Source: Uloborus plumipes (Eukaryota > Arthropoda > Arachnida > Araneae > Uloboridae). From it: DNA of 64,000 bases. The notes beneath the pieces are model-generated. The model did not search any database, had not been told where the DNA came from, and worked only from the letters and a program-made list of their open reading frames with translations. Numbering within the stretch: position 1 is the first letter of the stretch; each line of letters starts with the position of its first letter. Shown here piece after piece: positions 1 through 13,000 of this stretch. The position numbers and the translations under genes were made by a program. The DNA lies in NCBI GenBank assembly GCA_038373865.1, contig JAXGGA010001703.1:79066-143065 (forward strand), in the 5' to 3' direction.

Positions 1-241
1 AAAAAGACAACATCATTAATCGAAAAATTTGCGAATACGGCAATTCCCGCCACAGGCGGATTTAGGCTGTGAATCCTGGAGGTGCAACAAACTCGGGTCC
101 CCCCCCCCCCCTCGAATTCCCAGGACAATAAAAACAAAAATTTTAGCTATCAAATCAAGCTTTTTTTGGTGCACCGGGGGAGGGGGGCGTAAAGTTGGTA
201 ATTTTCAGTAGGGGGTTTGTGGAAACCTGGACTTTGAAAAC
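1..241. other. Repeat-like non-coding flank of the hAT insertion
   Basis: No gene is seen. The stretch has a run of C near 101-112 and a G-rich patch near 176-187. Similar G/C-run text resumes after the hAT element near 1939-1975, so the hAT probably landed inside an older repeat. The ORFs here and at 155-383 come from the repeated ccgagta text of the hAT end and are not genes. Confidence 0.4.
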
Positions 242-1786
242 TAGGGATGCACCGAGTAGCATTTTACCGAGTAGCCGAGTACCGAGTACTCGGCCTTTCA
301 CTACTCGGCCGAGTACCGAGTTGCCGAGTACCGAGTTGCCGAGTACCGAGTACCAATTGTTTTTTAAAAAATCATTGACATAGAGCGGTACAGGGTTAGA
401 AATCATTACAAAATTTTACTGGTCTTCTCGACCAGTGAGCAGGAATATATGCTGGTTAACAGACAACATCACTGGTCCACCTTAAATCATTAATTACATT
501 TTTTTTCTTTAAAAAAAATGGTGGTCCTTGGATTGTTTTTATGGTGATTCGCGGCGAGTTTTACTGGTCTGGAACCAATGGACCAGTAGTAAATTCGAAC
601 CCTGACATATGAACTGATGATTGGAATGGACCTCTATATGATAGTTCTTAGAACAAAAATCCCACTGAATTTAACTTATGCATTGTTTAAAATATTTTAT
701 TTATTTTGTCAAAAATTTTAGAAAAAAGTTATTTTTAAAATGAATAAATATTAAGTATCAATTAAGTTGGAATTATATTAATCTATTATTGATTAGTTCT
801 AATTCTCTAAACTTGTTCGTCAAAAAAGTTCGTCAACTTTCTGGCAGTGCTTTGATGAAGTCTCAAATGCACAAGAAAATGTCAATAGTGAAAATACCAA
901 CACTGAATTCGAATACGAAGAGATGTTAAAGAAAGAGATGGAGTCTTTTTTTTCTGGAGAATTACTAAATAGAACAAATAGTCCTTTTGCTTGGTGGAAA
1001 AAAAATAAAAGTTTCCTATCTTATGCAAACTAGCAAAAAAGTTTCCTAGTGCACCTTCAACTAGTGTGTACAGCGAGAGGGTTTTTTCCGAGGCAGGTTA
1101 TATTTGCAGCAGTCTGAGGAATAAGCTTTCACCAGAAAATGCTGAAAGATTTAGTCTTTTGCACTATAATTTAAGATACAACAATTTCAATTATTAAAAT
1201 ATTTTACTGGCATTTTCCCTTTTTTTCATTAAATATTAGACAATCTTTTTCTAACCCTAATAAAAATGACTTAATTTTACTTCTCTGTGTTATCACTATG
1301 CCACAAGTTTGAATCTGCAAAACCATGATTTTAAAAATTCGTAATCTAAATTTTTAATGATTAGAAATATATTGGAATATGACTGAAAGTTTCTTTTTAA
1401 TGAGTTTATTAATATTCATCTTAAGGATCACTTGGACTGTTCTTGACCAAAGGTAAGTTCCCCTACACCAATATGCGATATGAAAAAGTTAATTACATTT
1501 GCACATTCTTAGTTAATTTTCATACTTATTTGGTATTATAACTTTTTAAAAACTTATACGTAGAATTCAGTCATATTTTATAAATATATTAATTGCAAAT
1601 GATTGCATTATATATATATTTGCATATTTTTAATTATTGAAAAACGTGTCTTGAACTATTCAATTTTCTACAACTACTCGGTATCGGCCGAGTACCTGAT
1701 CCAAATTTGGCCGAATACCGAGTACTCGGCAAATTGGCCGAGTAGGCCGAGTACCGAATATTTACCGAGTACTCGGTGCATCCCTA
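242..1786 (+). mobile_element. hAT-superfamily DNA transposon relic with TIRs and 8-bp TSD
   Basis: The left end TAGGGATGCACCGAGTA is matched by the inverted right end (TACTCGGTGCATCCCTA). Both are directly bordered by the same 8-bp duplication, TTGAAAAC, at 234-241 and 1787-1794; an 8-bp TSD is the hAT hallmark. Both ends are filled with iterated ccgagtac/gtactcgg words (about 250-353 and 1676-1776), possible transposase binding sites. Only the C-terminal part of a transposase remains inside, so this is a non-autonomous, 5'-deleted copy. Confidence 0.9.
852..1197 (+). pseudogene. hAT transposase C-terminal dimerisation domain remnant
   Basis: Reading from 852 gives an acidic stretch ending in a WWKKNKSFLSYAN-like segment and an in-frame stop near 1033. 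A shift of frame then restores LAKKFPSAPSTSVYSERVFS followed by an LRNKLSPENAE-type motif and a stop at 1195-1197. This is the conserved hAT C-terminal dimerisation pattern (W...L...SAP.TS..SER.FS..G......R..L.P). The stop plus frameshift and the missing N-terminal and catalytic parts show it is dead. Confidence 0.8.
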
Positions 1787-1794
1787 TTGAAAAC

Positions 1795-2578
1795 CTTTGA
1801 AGTACATAATGTGTTGCATTTTTGGGTTTTTTTTCTAGTAAAGTTGAATTGTAGCTTTGAAAAAATTAAACTTATTTTCCATATTGTTTCCAGATGAAAT
1901 ACGCTTTATTTATTTTTTTCAAAATTTAATCAAAATGGAGGGCACCCCCTAGCACCCCTGTAAGCCTATGATTCCCGCTCTTTTTGCACCATCGGTTGTT
2001 TGTTCGTTGTAATTATTTATTCTCTATTTCGCAATCAGACCATGCAAAATTACAGCAGAATGTGTAAGTATTTACTTCTCTAGCGTCTGTTTAAAATAGT
2101 TGGACTGAAATCTTGTTTTTGAGTTTTTTTCCAAGAAATGTTCAGGAAAAATTTTCGGAATTTCTGCCTCAAGTATAAGTTGACTCCCCTATCTTTCAAC
2201 TTTATTTTTTGGACTTAATTTCTCAACTTATACGCAAGTATATACGGTAAGCTTATCTCAAAATATGCAATTATTTGAATCCTGCACACACACAAAATTT
2301 TAGCTCAAAAAGCAGGCCTCAGCACTGAAGAGGATCAAGAATATCATGCAAGATTTGTCAAGTTGAAAATATGAACCAAAACTGCATTAGGATTGTATAT
2401 TCTTGAATATAACTCTTAAGAGGATATAAGTCAATGAGTTCCTCCCTCAAGTGTGGTTTCAATACAATGCAAATAATTTTTATTTATAAAACAAGAAACT
2501 TCTTTTTTATAACAATGATGCTCTGACATTGGAGGGAGGATAATATGGGGAGGGGGAGATAATATTACATTGAACATG
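1795..2578. other. Non-coding region; poly(A) signal for a minus-strand transcript at 2479-2484
   Basis: No coding region is supported. The part at 1795-1975 continues the repeat interrupted by the hAT. On the minus strand an AATAAA lies at 2479-2484, placed to serve a transcript ending left of the small gene at 2847-3269 if the candidate terminal exon at 2579-2634 is used. Confidence 0.35.
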
Positions 2579-2634
2579 TCATAGGGATTCCCTGAAGTCC
2601 AAATCAGGCTCTGACTCTACTTTCTTTTCATTAT
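2579..2634 (-). other. Candidate terminal exon on the minus strand
   Basis: A strong acceptor (T-rich tract then TTTATTTCAG) ends at 2635 on the minus strand. It is followed by an open frame giving NEKKVESEPDLDFRESL and a TGA at 2579-2581, with AATAAA about 95 bases further. The phase (two bases, then codons) would fit a GT donor inside the ORF at 2847-3269, for example after the codons for GRKS. That would replace the membrane tail with an acidic tail. This is inference; cDNA evidence would decide. Confidence 0.3.
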
Positions 2635-2846
2635 CTGAAATAAAATATAAAACACACTAAAACAAGGCATCTGTTAGAATAACATAAAAAAAGCATTCAA
2701 TGATAAAGGGCTAACACCGTCAAAAATGTAAACAATCTGCTACTGAAACAAATTATAATGTACAACACACACACAGGTGATTTTTTTCAATATTTATTTC
2801 TGCGCATATTGATTAAGTATTAAAAATCTTAACTGAACTGCTGGAG

Positions 2847-3269
2847 CTAATTGTACAGTTTTGAAAAGTAAATCCAACACAAGATTGTCATGAGTAGAAA
2901 ACATTTGTTTACGAACTCTGACATAAATAAATACCTTAGGTACTGCTTCAAGCGTTCTTGCATAGAATCCGATTTCGCAAGCATCTTATCGTTAGTTCTT
3001 GAAATGACCTTTTTGGATCGTACTTTTTTGCATGAATTAGATTCAGCTGAATTATTAGATTTATTAGAGTCATTAAGATTAATGACTATGTCACCGGATT
3101 TACGTCCCAGGCCATGATCACTTAGCAAGGCGTCTTTGTCAGAATTAAGAAGGATGGATTTTTTTCTCACATTTTTACATTTTTTGCTGGCAAAAATTTC
3201 CTTTGGTTTATCTTTACAGACTGAAATAGGATTTTGTGTGCTTTCCAGTTTCATTGTGAAAGCATTCAT
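2847..3269 (-). CDS. Putative small tail-anchored membrane protein (140 aa), unknown family
   Basis: The ORF runs from ATG (3269) to TAG (2847). The first ~100 residues are polar, rich in K, S, N and D, and look disordered, with basic patches such as KKCKNVRKKS. A single hydrophobic segment lies near residues 115-136 (FVNKCFLLMTILCWIYF) just before the C terminus, the layout of a tail-anchored protein. The family is not recognised. Support for a real gene: AAGATGGTTGCC, a YY1-like initiator word, about 60 bases upstream on the minus strand; a GC box GGGCGGGGC at 3364-3372; a possible AATAAA at 2793-2798; and a head-to-head position 788 bases from Rab8. Against: no homology is recalled, and an alternative downstream exon (2579-2634) would remove the membrane tail. 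Moderate confidence that it is expressed, low on function. Confidence 0.5.
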   Translation of the reverse strand: MNAFTMKLESTQNPISVCKDKPKEIFASKKCKNVRKKSILLNSDKDALLSDHGLGRKSGDIVINLNDSNKSNNSAESNSCKKVRSKKVISRTNDKMLAKSDSMQERLKQYLRYLFMSEFVNKCFLLMTILCWIYFSKLYN

Positions 3270-4056
3270 TACTAACGATACAACGTGATTGATTACGGGA
3301 AATTTTATTCATACACGATAAGGCAACCATCTTGAAACAGCAATCAGCTGAGTAGAGAGCTGTGGGCGGGGCTACGCAGCCTAGAGTTTAAATGACTTTT
3401 TAAAATGATATTTGTGAATGTTATGAGTCTGAAATTAATGTTTTGCAAGCAGAATAAGAAACTCTTTGATCTTTCAGCTGATATCAAACTGCAGCTTAAT
3501 GTTTCGCACAGCGTCATTTGAAAAAATAATTGGGTGTCAATGTGACAGGTGTCCAGGTGTCAGACCTGTCTTGTTCTTGTTACACAAAAAATAGTTTGAA
3601 TAAATTACATCTCTTTAAGCTATTGTTCAAAAATAGGAATTCAATTTTTTAATTATTTGAGCATTGTTTTCATGCTTACTGCGCTGAAGACCTCAAATTC
3701 ATTTACTTTTTATTTGACTATTTGGATTTCGAATGTACAAATGTAAATTGATTTACTTCAAACATTTTCTAAACACAATTTAAATCTATGAAGTCATAAG
3801 ATTTTGTTTGAACATCTCAAAGTTTTCTTAACATTGAACCTTCTTGCTAAATATATTGCTTAAAGTTAGTGCGGAAAGCATTTATCTCGATCGGAAGTGT
3901 AGACCGAACTGTAGATGTCGCTGGAGGTTCTACGAACGTGGAAATATGTATTTGTGGTCTAATGACTGTCTAATGGTATGTTGTCAGTACGTAGTGTGTA
4001 AGTTTTCAGAATTACTCATCAATTAAAAATATTTGACAGCCTCGCAAGGAAAGGAA
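3270..4056. promoter_or_regulatory. Shared intergenic promoter region between the small minus-strand gene and Rab8
   Basis: The region holds a GC box GGGCGGGGC (3364-3372), a YY1-like word on the minus strand near 3325-3340 and, nearer Rab8, an ETS-like CGGAAGTG (3892-3899). These are typical of CpG-poor housekeeping promoters. The two genes diverge from it. No TATA box is clearly placed. The Rab8 5'UTR probably starts near or after 3890, but an upstream non-coding exon cannot be excluded. Confidence 0.45.
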
Positions 4057-7000
4057 ATGGCAAAAACTTACGATTATTTATTTAAATTGTTACTCATCGG
4101 AGATTCTGGAGTCGGTAAAACGTGTATACTTTTCAGATTTTCTGAAGACACATTCAATTCGACATTTATTTCAACGATTGGTATGTTGTTTTTCTGCTCA
4201 TTTGAAGCCGGTCATTAATGTGCATCAATTATTTTATTATTTATGTTAATTATTCCTCAGTGGATTGCATATACAGTTACAAAAAATTACGACCTTGGAC
4301 AATTATATTATTAGTTCTTGAACTTGTGAAATAAATTTAATTTTGTTCCCATCTTTAAGTCTTTAATATACACATCTTCATACCATTATCAACCGGATAC
4401 ATTTTCATCCCTTAAATGTTTTTAAGCGGTATGATCGTTTGCATATCATATTTTTTCTGCATTGATTAATGCTAGTTAGGTTTAGTTTATTTTGTGTTTA
4501 CTGATTTATAATAAACAGTTTGTGATGCTTATGTTTATACTTTTTAATCTGCTCGATCTCGTTTTAGTTTGTCATAATGTAAGTTACGAATGAACTCAAT
4601 CTTACAGTTTTTTATGTATTCCAATGCTATAAAGATTAATGCTTGATAAGAAAAATATTAAAAAAATTATTATTCTCTTGTTTTTCCTTATTCTTTACAT
4701 GTAAACCTTGAAGATCTCATCTTTCTTCTATTTACATGCTTGCATTTTTTCCTGTCTCCCCCCCCCCCTATTTTCCCAAACCATGGAAGTCTTTTATTTA
4801 TCAATAGATAAAATGTTTTTTTTTTTTTTCCTATTTCAATAGAAAAAACCTGCTCCTTTTTCCTGAGTTTTTTTATCCTAAATTTTTAAACCATAGAAAT
4901 AAGTAATACCAGAAATTACTAAAATTTGAGTGATTTAAGTATGGATGGTTGGTCCAAAGATAAATTTTTCTTCCTGGTTGAAATGTGAAATGAAGAGGTT
5001 TTAAAATTAATATTTTGAGACCTCTTTATTTGAATTCATTCAAGCCATTTTAAAATAAATAATGCATCATATATTGTTTTATTTATAAACATTAAAATAC
5101 AATGTAAAATCAGAAAAATAGGAGATAGCATGGTGACAGGGACTGTGAACATGAACATTTCTTAAATTTAACAGGTTGCCGAGCTAAAGAAAAACAGATA
5201 TATAAACTAGAATTTTGAAAAGGGTCATGCTAAAACATCTAGAGTTTTAGCTGCAAAAACTATTCAGAACTTTTCGGGTGTCGTTAAAAAGCATCAAATC
5301 GACCAGAAATAAGACATCTAATAGAGGATTAACTTGCAGGGGTCAATCCAGGATATTTGACCAAGGTCCTGTTTCTGGAATTTTGTGAAAAATAGTTCAG
5401 AATTTTGTGAAAACTAATTCTTAATTTTGTGAAAAAGAGTTACGGCAAAAAATATTCACAATCGTTCTGTAAACTCGGATTTCTGTGAAAAGTCAGTTTT
5501 GAGTGTGGGATTTTTGTGAAAGGTCCATTTTTGAGTGACTGAATTTTGTGAAGGGTCCTTTTTTGAGTGACTGAATTTTGTGAAGGGTCCTTTTTTGAGT
5601 GCCTAAATTTTGTGAAGGGTCCTTTAACGGACCTAATTTCTCTCTAGATTGACCCCTGACTTGATATTGATTTCAGAAGCAATGAAATAAACAATTATTT
5701 TAAATATGTAGCTAAACAAATAATTAATGAATTATAACATTGCATGCATTTACATCTTATTCATAAAGCTTATATCTTATTATTAAATTATGATCACTTG
5801 CAGTAATAATGCATGGATAATATTGTCAATGACTTGGGGCGTGGTCATGACCCTCTCCTTGTATCCGTCCTGAACCAGAATCGCTTACCCAAGCCCATCA
5901 TTTAGGAATTCAGAAGGCTGGACCCCTCCCATTTTCAGATAGTGTGTCGATCCCTGTTGACTCGAACATCAAATAAATGAAAAACTGCTAAGATAAATAA
6001 CACTTTTGATTCCATTCCTATTGTTTGTTATGCATTGTTTGTTGAGAAAAGACTTAACTACTACAGGCAAATTGATTTTAAAAGTCTTTGAGTTTTTTTT
6101 AAAGAGGTTTGATTGCATAAACATTTAAGTAGGCTTGGTTTTTGTTGCTTTTCTTTGAAATTTGCATTGAGTAAATTCTTTTCCCTCTCTGAAAATATTT
6201 TAGCTGACAGTCCTGGTCTTACAATGAAAAAGTACTTTTTTTTATCATGAAATTAAAATATCAATCCAGGTCTGATTGAAAGTCCAGGACAGCAGAAGAA
6301 ATTGGGCCAACTGCACCAAATGAAAATGCACTGATTTTTCTTATTATGTTTGATAATAAGAATATTACAACAATGTTACAAAATCATTATTAATTTGGTT
6401 ACATTATTTCTTGAAAAAGATCCTTTTGTTGATCGTTAAAGAGAAAGATAATTTAAGCATATCAATGTAATCGGCAAAATAACGTTTTATACACATTTTT
6501 GCTCCATTTTTTTTTTCAATTTTTCACTGTAAAAGTAATCAAATTTAACAAAATGAAATAGATGTTGAGCATAGTTTGCATGTTTGTATTGCTTAATATT
6601 AAAAAAAAAAAAAAAAAAAAACTCATTAGCAAGTTGAAAAAGATGACAGGTCAGTTAAGTAAATTTATACAAATACGACGACCAGCAGCAGGCTCTGGGC
6701 CCAACTGGGCTGCTCCTAGTCAAATTAAAGACCCCAATGAAGATCAATGGCCCTCTTAAAGTTATTTACTCCATTGCTCCTTACCGCCTCTTCCGGTAAC
6801 CTGTTCCAAGTTCCCACTACCCTGCTAAAATAGTAATTTTTTCAAATTTCCAGATTAGCCTGAGATTTGAACAGCTTAAAACAATGACCCCTTGTCTCGC
6901 TTTCTGTGCAAAAATCTAACCCTGCAACGTCATTCATTTTGATAAATTTAAATAACTGAATCATGTCCCCTCTGGTTCTCCTTTGCTCAAGACTATACAT

Positions 7001-10000
7001 ATTATTAAGCATTCTAAGTCTGGAATCATAGTCTAAATTAGAAATTCCGTTTACTAACCTTGTAGCCCTTCTTTGTACCCTTTCCAATAAATTAATATCT
7101 TTCTTCTAATGAATATTTTAAACATCTTGCATTAAAAACAAATGAATGAAGTAAGCTGAGCAGGGCTCCCGCTAGTTACTCACAAAGCTGGGTCCCAAGG
7201 ACCCACCGCTTTTGAAAAAGTGGGTCCATTTTAAAAATAGTTTGTCCCGCACTCCGCAGAAGAAAAATAAATAAATAAGGTGAAAAATTTTTAATCTATA
7301 ACCAAAAATAAACAACATTACAGATTCAGACTGTATAAAATAAATAACATTACAGACAACGAAGTCGTCATAGGTCGCGTTGGTTGAAAAAAAGCGTAGA
7401 TAATCTGAACCACCTAAATTTTACCCTTTCGTCCCGCAAGACGAATTTTAGCGCGTCCCGCAGGACTTGCTAAGTTTCAAACATTGAGTCCCTTTCCTGA
7501 AATCAGCGTATATTAAGCGCTATAGTGCGTCAACGGGAGTGTGCTCCTTCTCTGAATTCAAAAATAAGCAATTTACGGCTGGCAATTTTAGAAAGCTTTC
7601 TGCTAAATTAAGCTGGCACTGGACTACATGTTCCACCTCAAGTTTTGTATGAAACAAAATGCAATTCCATACATTTTGTAAAATAGATAAAAAATTATAT
7701 AACTACATTTGATGAACTGTTCAACCCAAAAATTATTATAGTTTATAACATAAAGATTTAATATTTAAAAAATTTTATACATAATTGTTAACACATAGAT
7801 CATTGAACCAAACATTTTTGCGCAATTTTTTTTTCAATTTTTCACTGTAAAGATACTTCAGTTAGAAGTCCAAATTGATTTTGTATTGTTGAATAAGATA
7901 TTTAATTTCTTTAGTTTTTATTAGTTATTAGATTCAACATTTTGAAAGCTTAAAATTGCAAAAATATTGCATACCTACATACGTAAGCCGTTTTTCGAAA
8001 CATGCAAAGTTTACCGCCTGTGATGACTAAGCAACTTTCATAAAAAGGCTGCCTAACATGAGAAGATCTAAACAATTTCTTCGTTGAAAAAGGTTTACTT
8101 TTTTGCTCTGAGTCATGTATTTGCAAAATTTTGCAGTTACATGTTTTCATAAAGTTAGTTTATTCCTCAGAAGTCATTGAGTGAAAAGACTCAATATTTC
8201 AAATACAATTTTTCTTTACATTTATTAACATTAGCAAAGTACTGGTGCATGTTGCCAGACCCATCATTTTTTAAATTTTCCATGAGGTAAAAGATATGTA
8301 CTCAATAAAAATTATATATTAAAATATTTACACTGCTCGACATTGAAAATGCAACACCAAGAAGGAGTGGTCAGAAATTGATGAAATTTGGTAAGAAGAC
8401 AGAGACAGCATGGAACAATAAGTGATATTTATTTCAAAATAAATAAGCAAAATTTAGAGCGAGGACGGCGTCGGCTCAGTAAGAAGTAGGACCACCGCGG
8501 ACAGCGATGCACGAAGAAACATATCTAGGCATGGAGTCAATAAGCCTGGGGATGGTGTCCTGAGGGATGGCACTCCATTCCCTTTCAAAAATTTGCCACA
8601 GTTCATCCTCTGAACGAGGCAGTGGCAGGTTCTGCAAACGGCGTCCAATCACGTCCCACACATGTTCGATTGGTGACAAGTCAGGAGAGTATGGTGGCCA
8701 GGAAAGCATCTGTACACCTCGTAGAGCATGTTGGCTAATTCGAGCACTGTGAGGCCGGGCGTTATCCTGTTGAAATATTGCATTTGGCAGACCCTGAAGG
8801 TAGGGGATTGCCACCGGCCGCAGTACATTATCTACATATCGTTGGGCCGTCATAGTGCCCCGAATACGAACTAAAGGTGATACGGAATTGTATGCAATAG
8901 CGCCCCAAACTATTATGCCATGTTGTCGGGCTGTGTGGCGTTCCACAGTTACGACGACGCCACACACGTATGCGATGACTATCGCTAGACAAACAGAAGC
9001 GGGATTCATCTGAGAACACTACGGTTCGCCATTCTGCCATCCACGTCGCTCTGGTCCGGCACCATTCCAAACGTTGGAGTCTGTGCTGTGAGGTCAATGG
9101 CAGTCTTCTTAGCGGGCGCCGTGATTGCAGGCCACGTGCAACCAGTCGACGGGAAATGGTTCTGGTCAACACAGGAACATCCAGGGTACCTTGCACGTGC
9201 TGCAGAATCGACGTACAAGTGACTTGCGGGTCCGCCACAGCTTGTCTGTGAATCCGTCGATCCAAGCGGTCTGACGTCACTCTGGCTGCGCCTGCACCCC
9301 TCAATGTGGCTACATTTCCTCTTTCCAACCATCTCCGACACAGCCGATGCACAGTGCTTGCATCCATGTGGGTATTAGCTGCAATTTGACGTATGGACCA
9401 ACCTCCCCTTCTCAGTCCGATCACCATACCCCTAGTAAAGTCGTCTATATGCTGGAAGTGTCTTCGTTGAGGACGGCGTGGCATTTCCTACTATCACGCG
9501 TATCCTTCGAGACAAAAACCAAATTTCTCCGATAATTAGTCTGGCAGAAAAACCAACATGAACATAGCCCACTTTTCAACTTCATTCTCTTATATCTTAC
9601 TTCACGTGCGTCGGAGAGCTGCGCATTTCATATCATTTGTATAACTCAGTGACGTGCGTCTACGGTAAAATTTGCATGAATTTCTGACCACTCCTTCTTG
9701 GTGTTGCATTTTCAATGTCGAGCAGTGTATTTAAAAAAAGCTTGATAATTTCTCAAAGCCTGGGAGAGGGGATTACCCATCATGAGCCCTCTAAATGGCT
9801 TGCATGCAGCCCTCCAATAGAGTTCTTGTTGGCCCTTCACTGAAACAGGTTGTGCAATGTGCACCCTTACTTTAGACCCTCCTCTTAGCTGTGCCACTGT
9901 AATAAAGTATTTTTTATGCTATATTACTTCTCATATAAACTTAAATTAAAATAAGAAAATGCATTTTATGTGCCAAGCAACCTGTCAGATAATGTAAATG

Positions 10001-13000
10001 TTAATCCAATTTTGATAAATAACTTTAGTTTTAAAAACCGTTTTTCTTTTTATTAAAAAAAGGAAAAAAAATCTAACCCTGTATGGAATGAATAAAAAGT
10101 CACTCTTTTTTAAAATTTATGTTAATATAATTTAAGAGTAAAAGCTTTGCAAAAAAAAAATAATAATAATATTAGGGGTCTTTGGAAATAATCTTCAAGA
10201 ATCATTGAATTCTCTATAAAAGTTTTGAATGGGAGCCATGTTTTTCTCTTTATAGTGAGCATCCAAGCAAAGTTTCCCTATCCTCATTATCTCCTTTGTA
10301 TGTGGTGCGACATTTATGGTGTTGTATACTTCCATTAAATAAAACTGCCTGTTACACTTACTTTTAGTATAGTATTGCTGTTGTAGTTATTTACATTTTT
10401 GTTCTGACATGTTGATATCGATTATTACCTCTTTGTTCTTGCTACTTTTAATGTGATCATGTTAGATGTATGTTTTGAACTATCATTATTTGCTCTGTAA
10501 GTTTTTTTTTTTTTTCTTTTTGACAGCAGTACTTAAAAAGAAATGCTTAAGTGATATTTATGCATCTTTTATGCCTGCATTGTTGTGAAAACCTATTCAA
10601 AATGACATACTTTTGCCAGAACTTTTTACTGCTTCTTCATTGTTTTGGTTTGGTCTAGACAAATTGTATCTTGCTGAACAATAAATGGTTGAACTTTAAT
10701 AATTTTTGTGGAATGTATATATTTAGTAATTTAATTAATATAATCCAATCATGCTAAAGATTTTGTGTTGATTCATATTTTAGGTATAGATTTCAAAATA
10801 AAAACAATTGAATTAGACGGGAAAAAAATTAAGCTTCAAATATGGTGAGTTCTGTTTATATCATACATTTAAAATTAGAAATAGAGAATCTCCTTATAGT
10901 ATTACACATAACTGAGTGTTTTATTTCTGTTATGTAAATAATAAAGAAACTCCACTCTTTTTTTCCTTTTAAGAAATTTTAACATATTATTTTATGTGTA
11001 AAGTACTTATTAATCAACTTTGTTGTTGCCTTTAAAATCATAAAATATGAGTTTATTTATAATATTAATGTTTTTTTCTTTCTTGATAGTTCATATTGGA
11101 TTAGTATCAATTTTTTAACTGTATAGTATATACTTAGATTATCAACCTCTGCCTACATTTTGCATTTTACTGTTTAGTACATTTTTATCACTGGTCTGAT
11201 TTAAAATGTACAATTGGGGTGTATTAATGTTTGTTATTTATGCAATTTTTATTAATCATTAAACCGTTATAAATGTTTTAAGTTTGTTTAAATGCAAAAT
11301 AATATGCGAATGAAAAACCTTTTTTCTGCCTATTTTACCCACCAGACCCTATCTAATTTCTGTGTTCTTTTCAAAAAAATATTCATAGGGACACAGCTGG
11401 ACAAGAACGTTTCAGAACAATTACAACAGCTTATTACAGAGGAGCAATGGTAAGCTGTTAATTTACTTTTTATAATTCATATCCTTGTTTCAAAAAGTTC
11501 TGTACTTCCCCATTTTAGCTTTAAAAACTTTTATTTTATACACATTATTTTTACTTTTTATAAACTTGTTTAATAAAACTAAAAAGTAATCCTCAAAAAA
11601 AGTATTTTAAAAGTGTTTTTAAAGTAAAACTTTGGTTGTTATAGGCTTGTGCAGAGCTACAGAAATGGGGGTGCCATATAAGAGCGGGTGCCCCCTCCCC
11701 TTCCTTCTCCCGTTTTATCATACATGGTGCTTAGCTATTTTTATCATCTTGGAGTTGAAAAAAAAAAGACACTGTTCTAAGTCTTAAAATTGTAATGGAA
11801 TAATGTAATAAACAAAAAATTGCTGAAATTTTTAAAAGAAAATGTAACAGTAGAATACAATTTAGGGCCAAAATGTACGTTAAAAACTTTTTTAAGATAA
11901 CAGATATGTCTATATGATATATACATAACATGACAACAGATATGTACATAACATGTCTATTAATGAATATCGATACTTTCCCTTGGAAATTTTTTATCTT
12001 AAGTTTTCCCCTTCTTTGTGAGTGTGCTCAGAAACCACCAACATTGGCAATAAACACGCAACAAGTTTTAAAAAAAGAAGGAAATACAGTGGACGCTCGA
12101 TATAATGACCGTCTCCGTTCTACAGAAAACGGTCTTTATAACGAGTGGTCGCTGTAAGAGGTAGAACATAGAATATATTGGGATATAGTTGGGGTTTTTC
12201 TCACCGGTCGTTATATTGGGATGGTCTTTATAACGTGTGGTCGTTATAACGAGCGTCGACTGTATTACTGTTTGAGTGTTGTGTATTAAAAACATTGCAT
12301 TGATAGTGAATTTATAATTTTTTTAATATTACAGCTGTTATTGTTGTGTTTTTATATGTGGTAGTGCAAGTTCACATTTTTTACTGGGGAGAGGGGCGGC
12401 ATTTAACTTCTTTTGGAAATGTAAGGCACCACCAGTGAGTTGACAGGAAAAACTGCTACCTCAAGCTCACCGTTGCATGAGAATGAATTTGAAAATTAAC
12501 TACATGTCTAATTTTGCTACTCCGATTCCAGACAGGCCCCCGTAAGGGTCGCACTCCTAGTTTTCGAGTAGTCTGACATCCCCAAAGCAGAATACTGCTA
12601 AATTTAGAACGTACGTCGCAGAACAGATATCAGAACTGCAAAACAATTCTGGTCAAATGTGAGGGAAAATTTTCTGCAGAAATTGTAGAATTTCTGCAGA
12701 AAATTCTACAATTTCTGCAGAAGAGGCAGTTTTCGAACTAAAGATACAATTTTGCAGAAATTCAGAACAATTTCTGCAGATTTCTTCAAATTAGAAAAAA
12801 AAAATCTGCAAATTATGCTTATTAGGCAGAAAATCAAAAAGTTGATTTTTTTTTTGCGATAAATTTACTTCAAGATGGACAAAATCTGCAGAACTTGCAC
12901 AAAATTACATGTTTAGTAAAAATATACAAGCAGAAAATTATGTTTGACTACACCTGTTTTATGCCCATTAAGCATTCTGCCTCCAAGACTTGGTCTCATT

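Noticed and set aside
250..353. CRISPR-like regular short repeats
   Set aside because: No spacers of constant length, eukaryotic context and within hAT ends.
29..406. Overlapping ORFs on both strands rich in PST/VLG repeats
   Set aside because: They are translations of the iterated ccgagta text of the hAT end.
8454..9535. Additional ORFs on both strands within the Tc1 element
   Set aside because: Shadows of the GC-richer transposase pseudogene in other frames.
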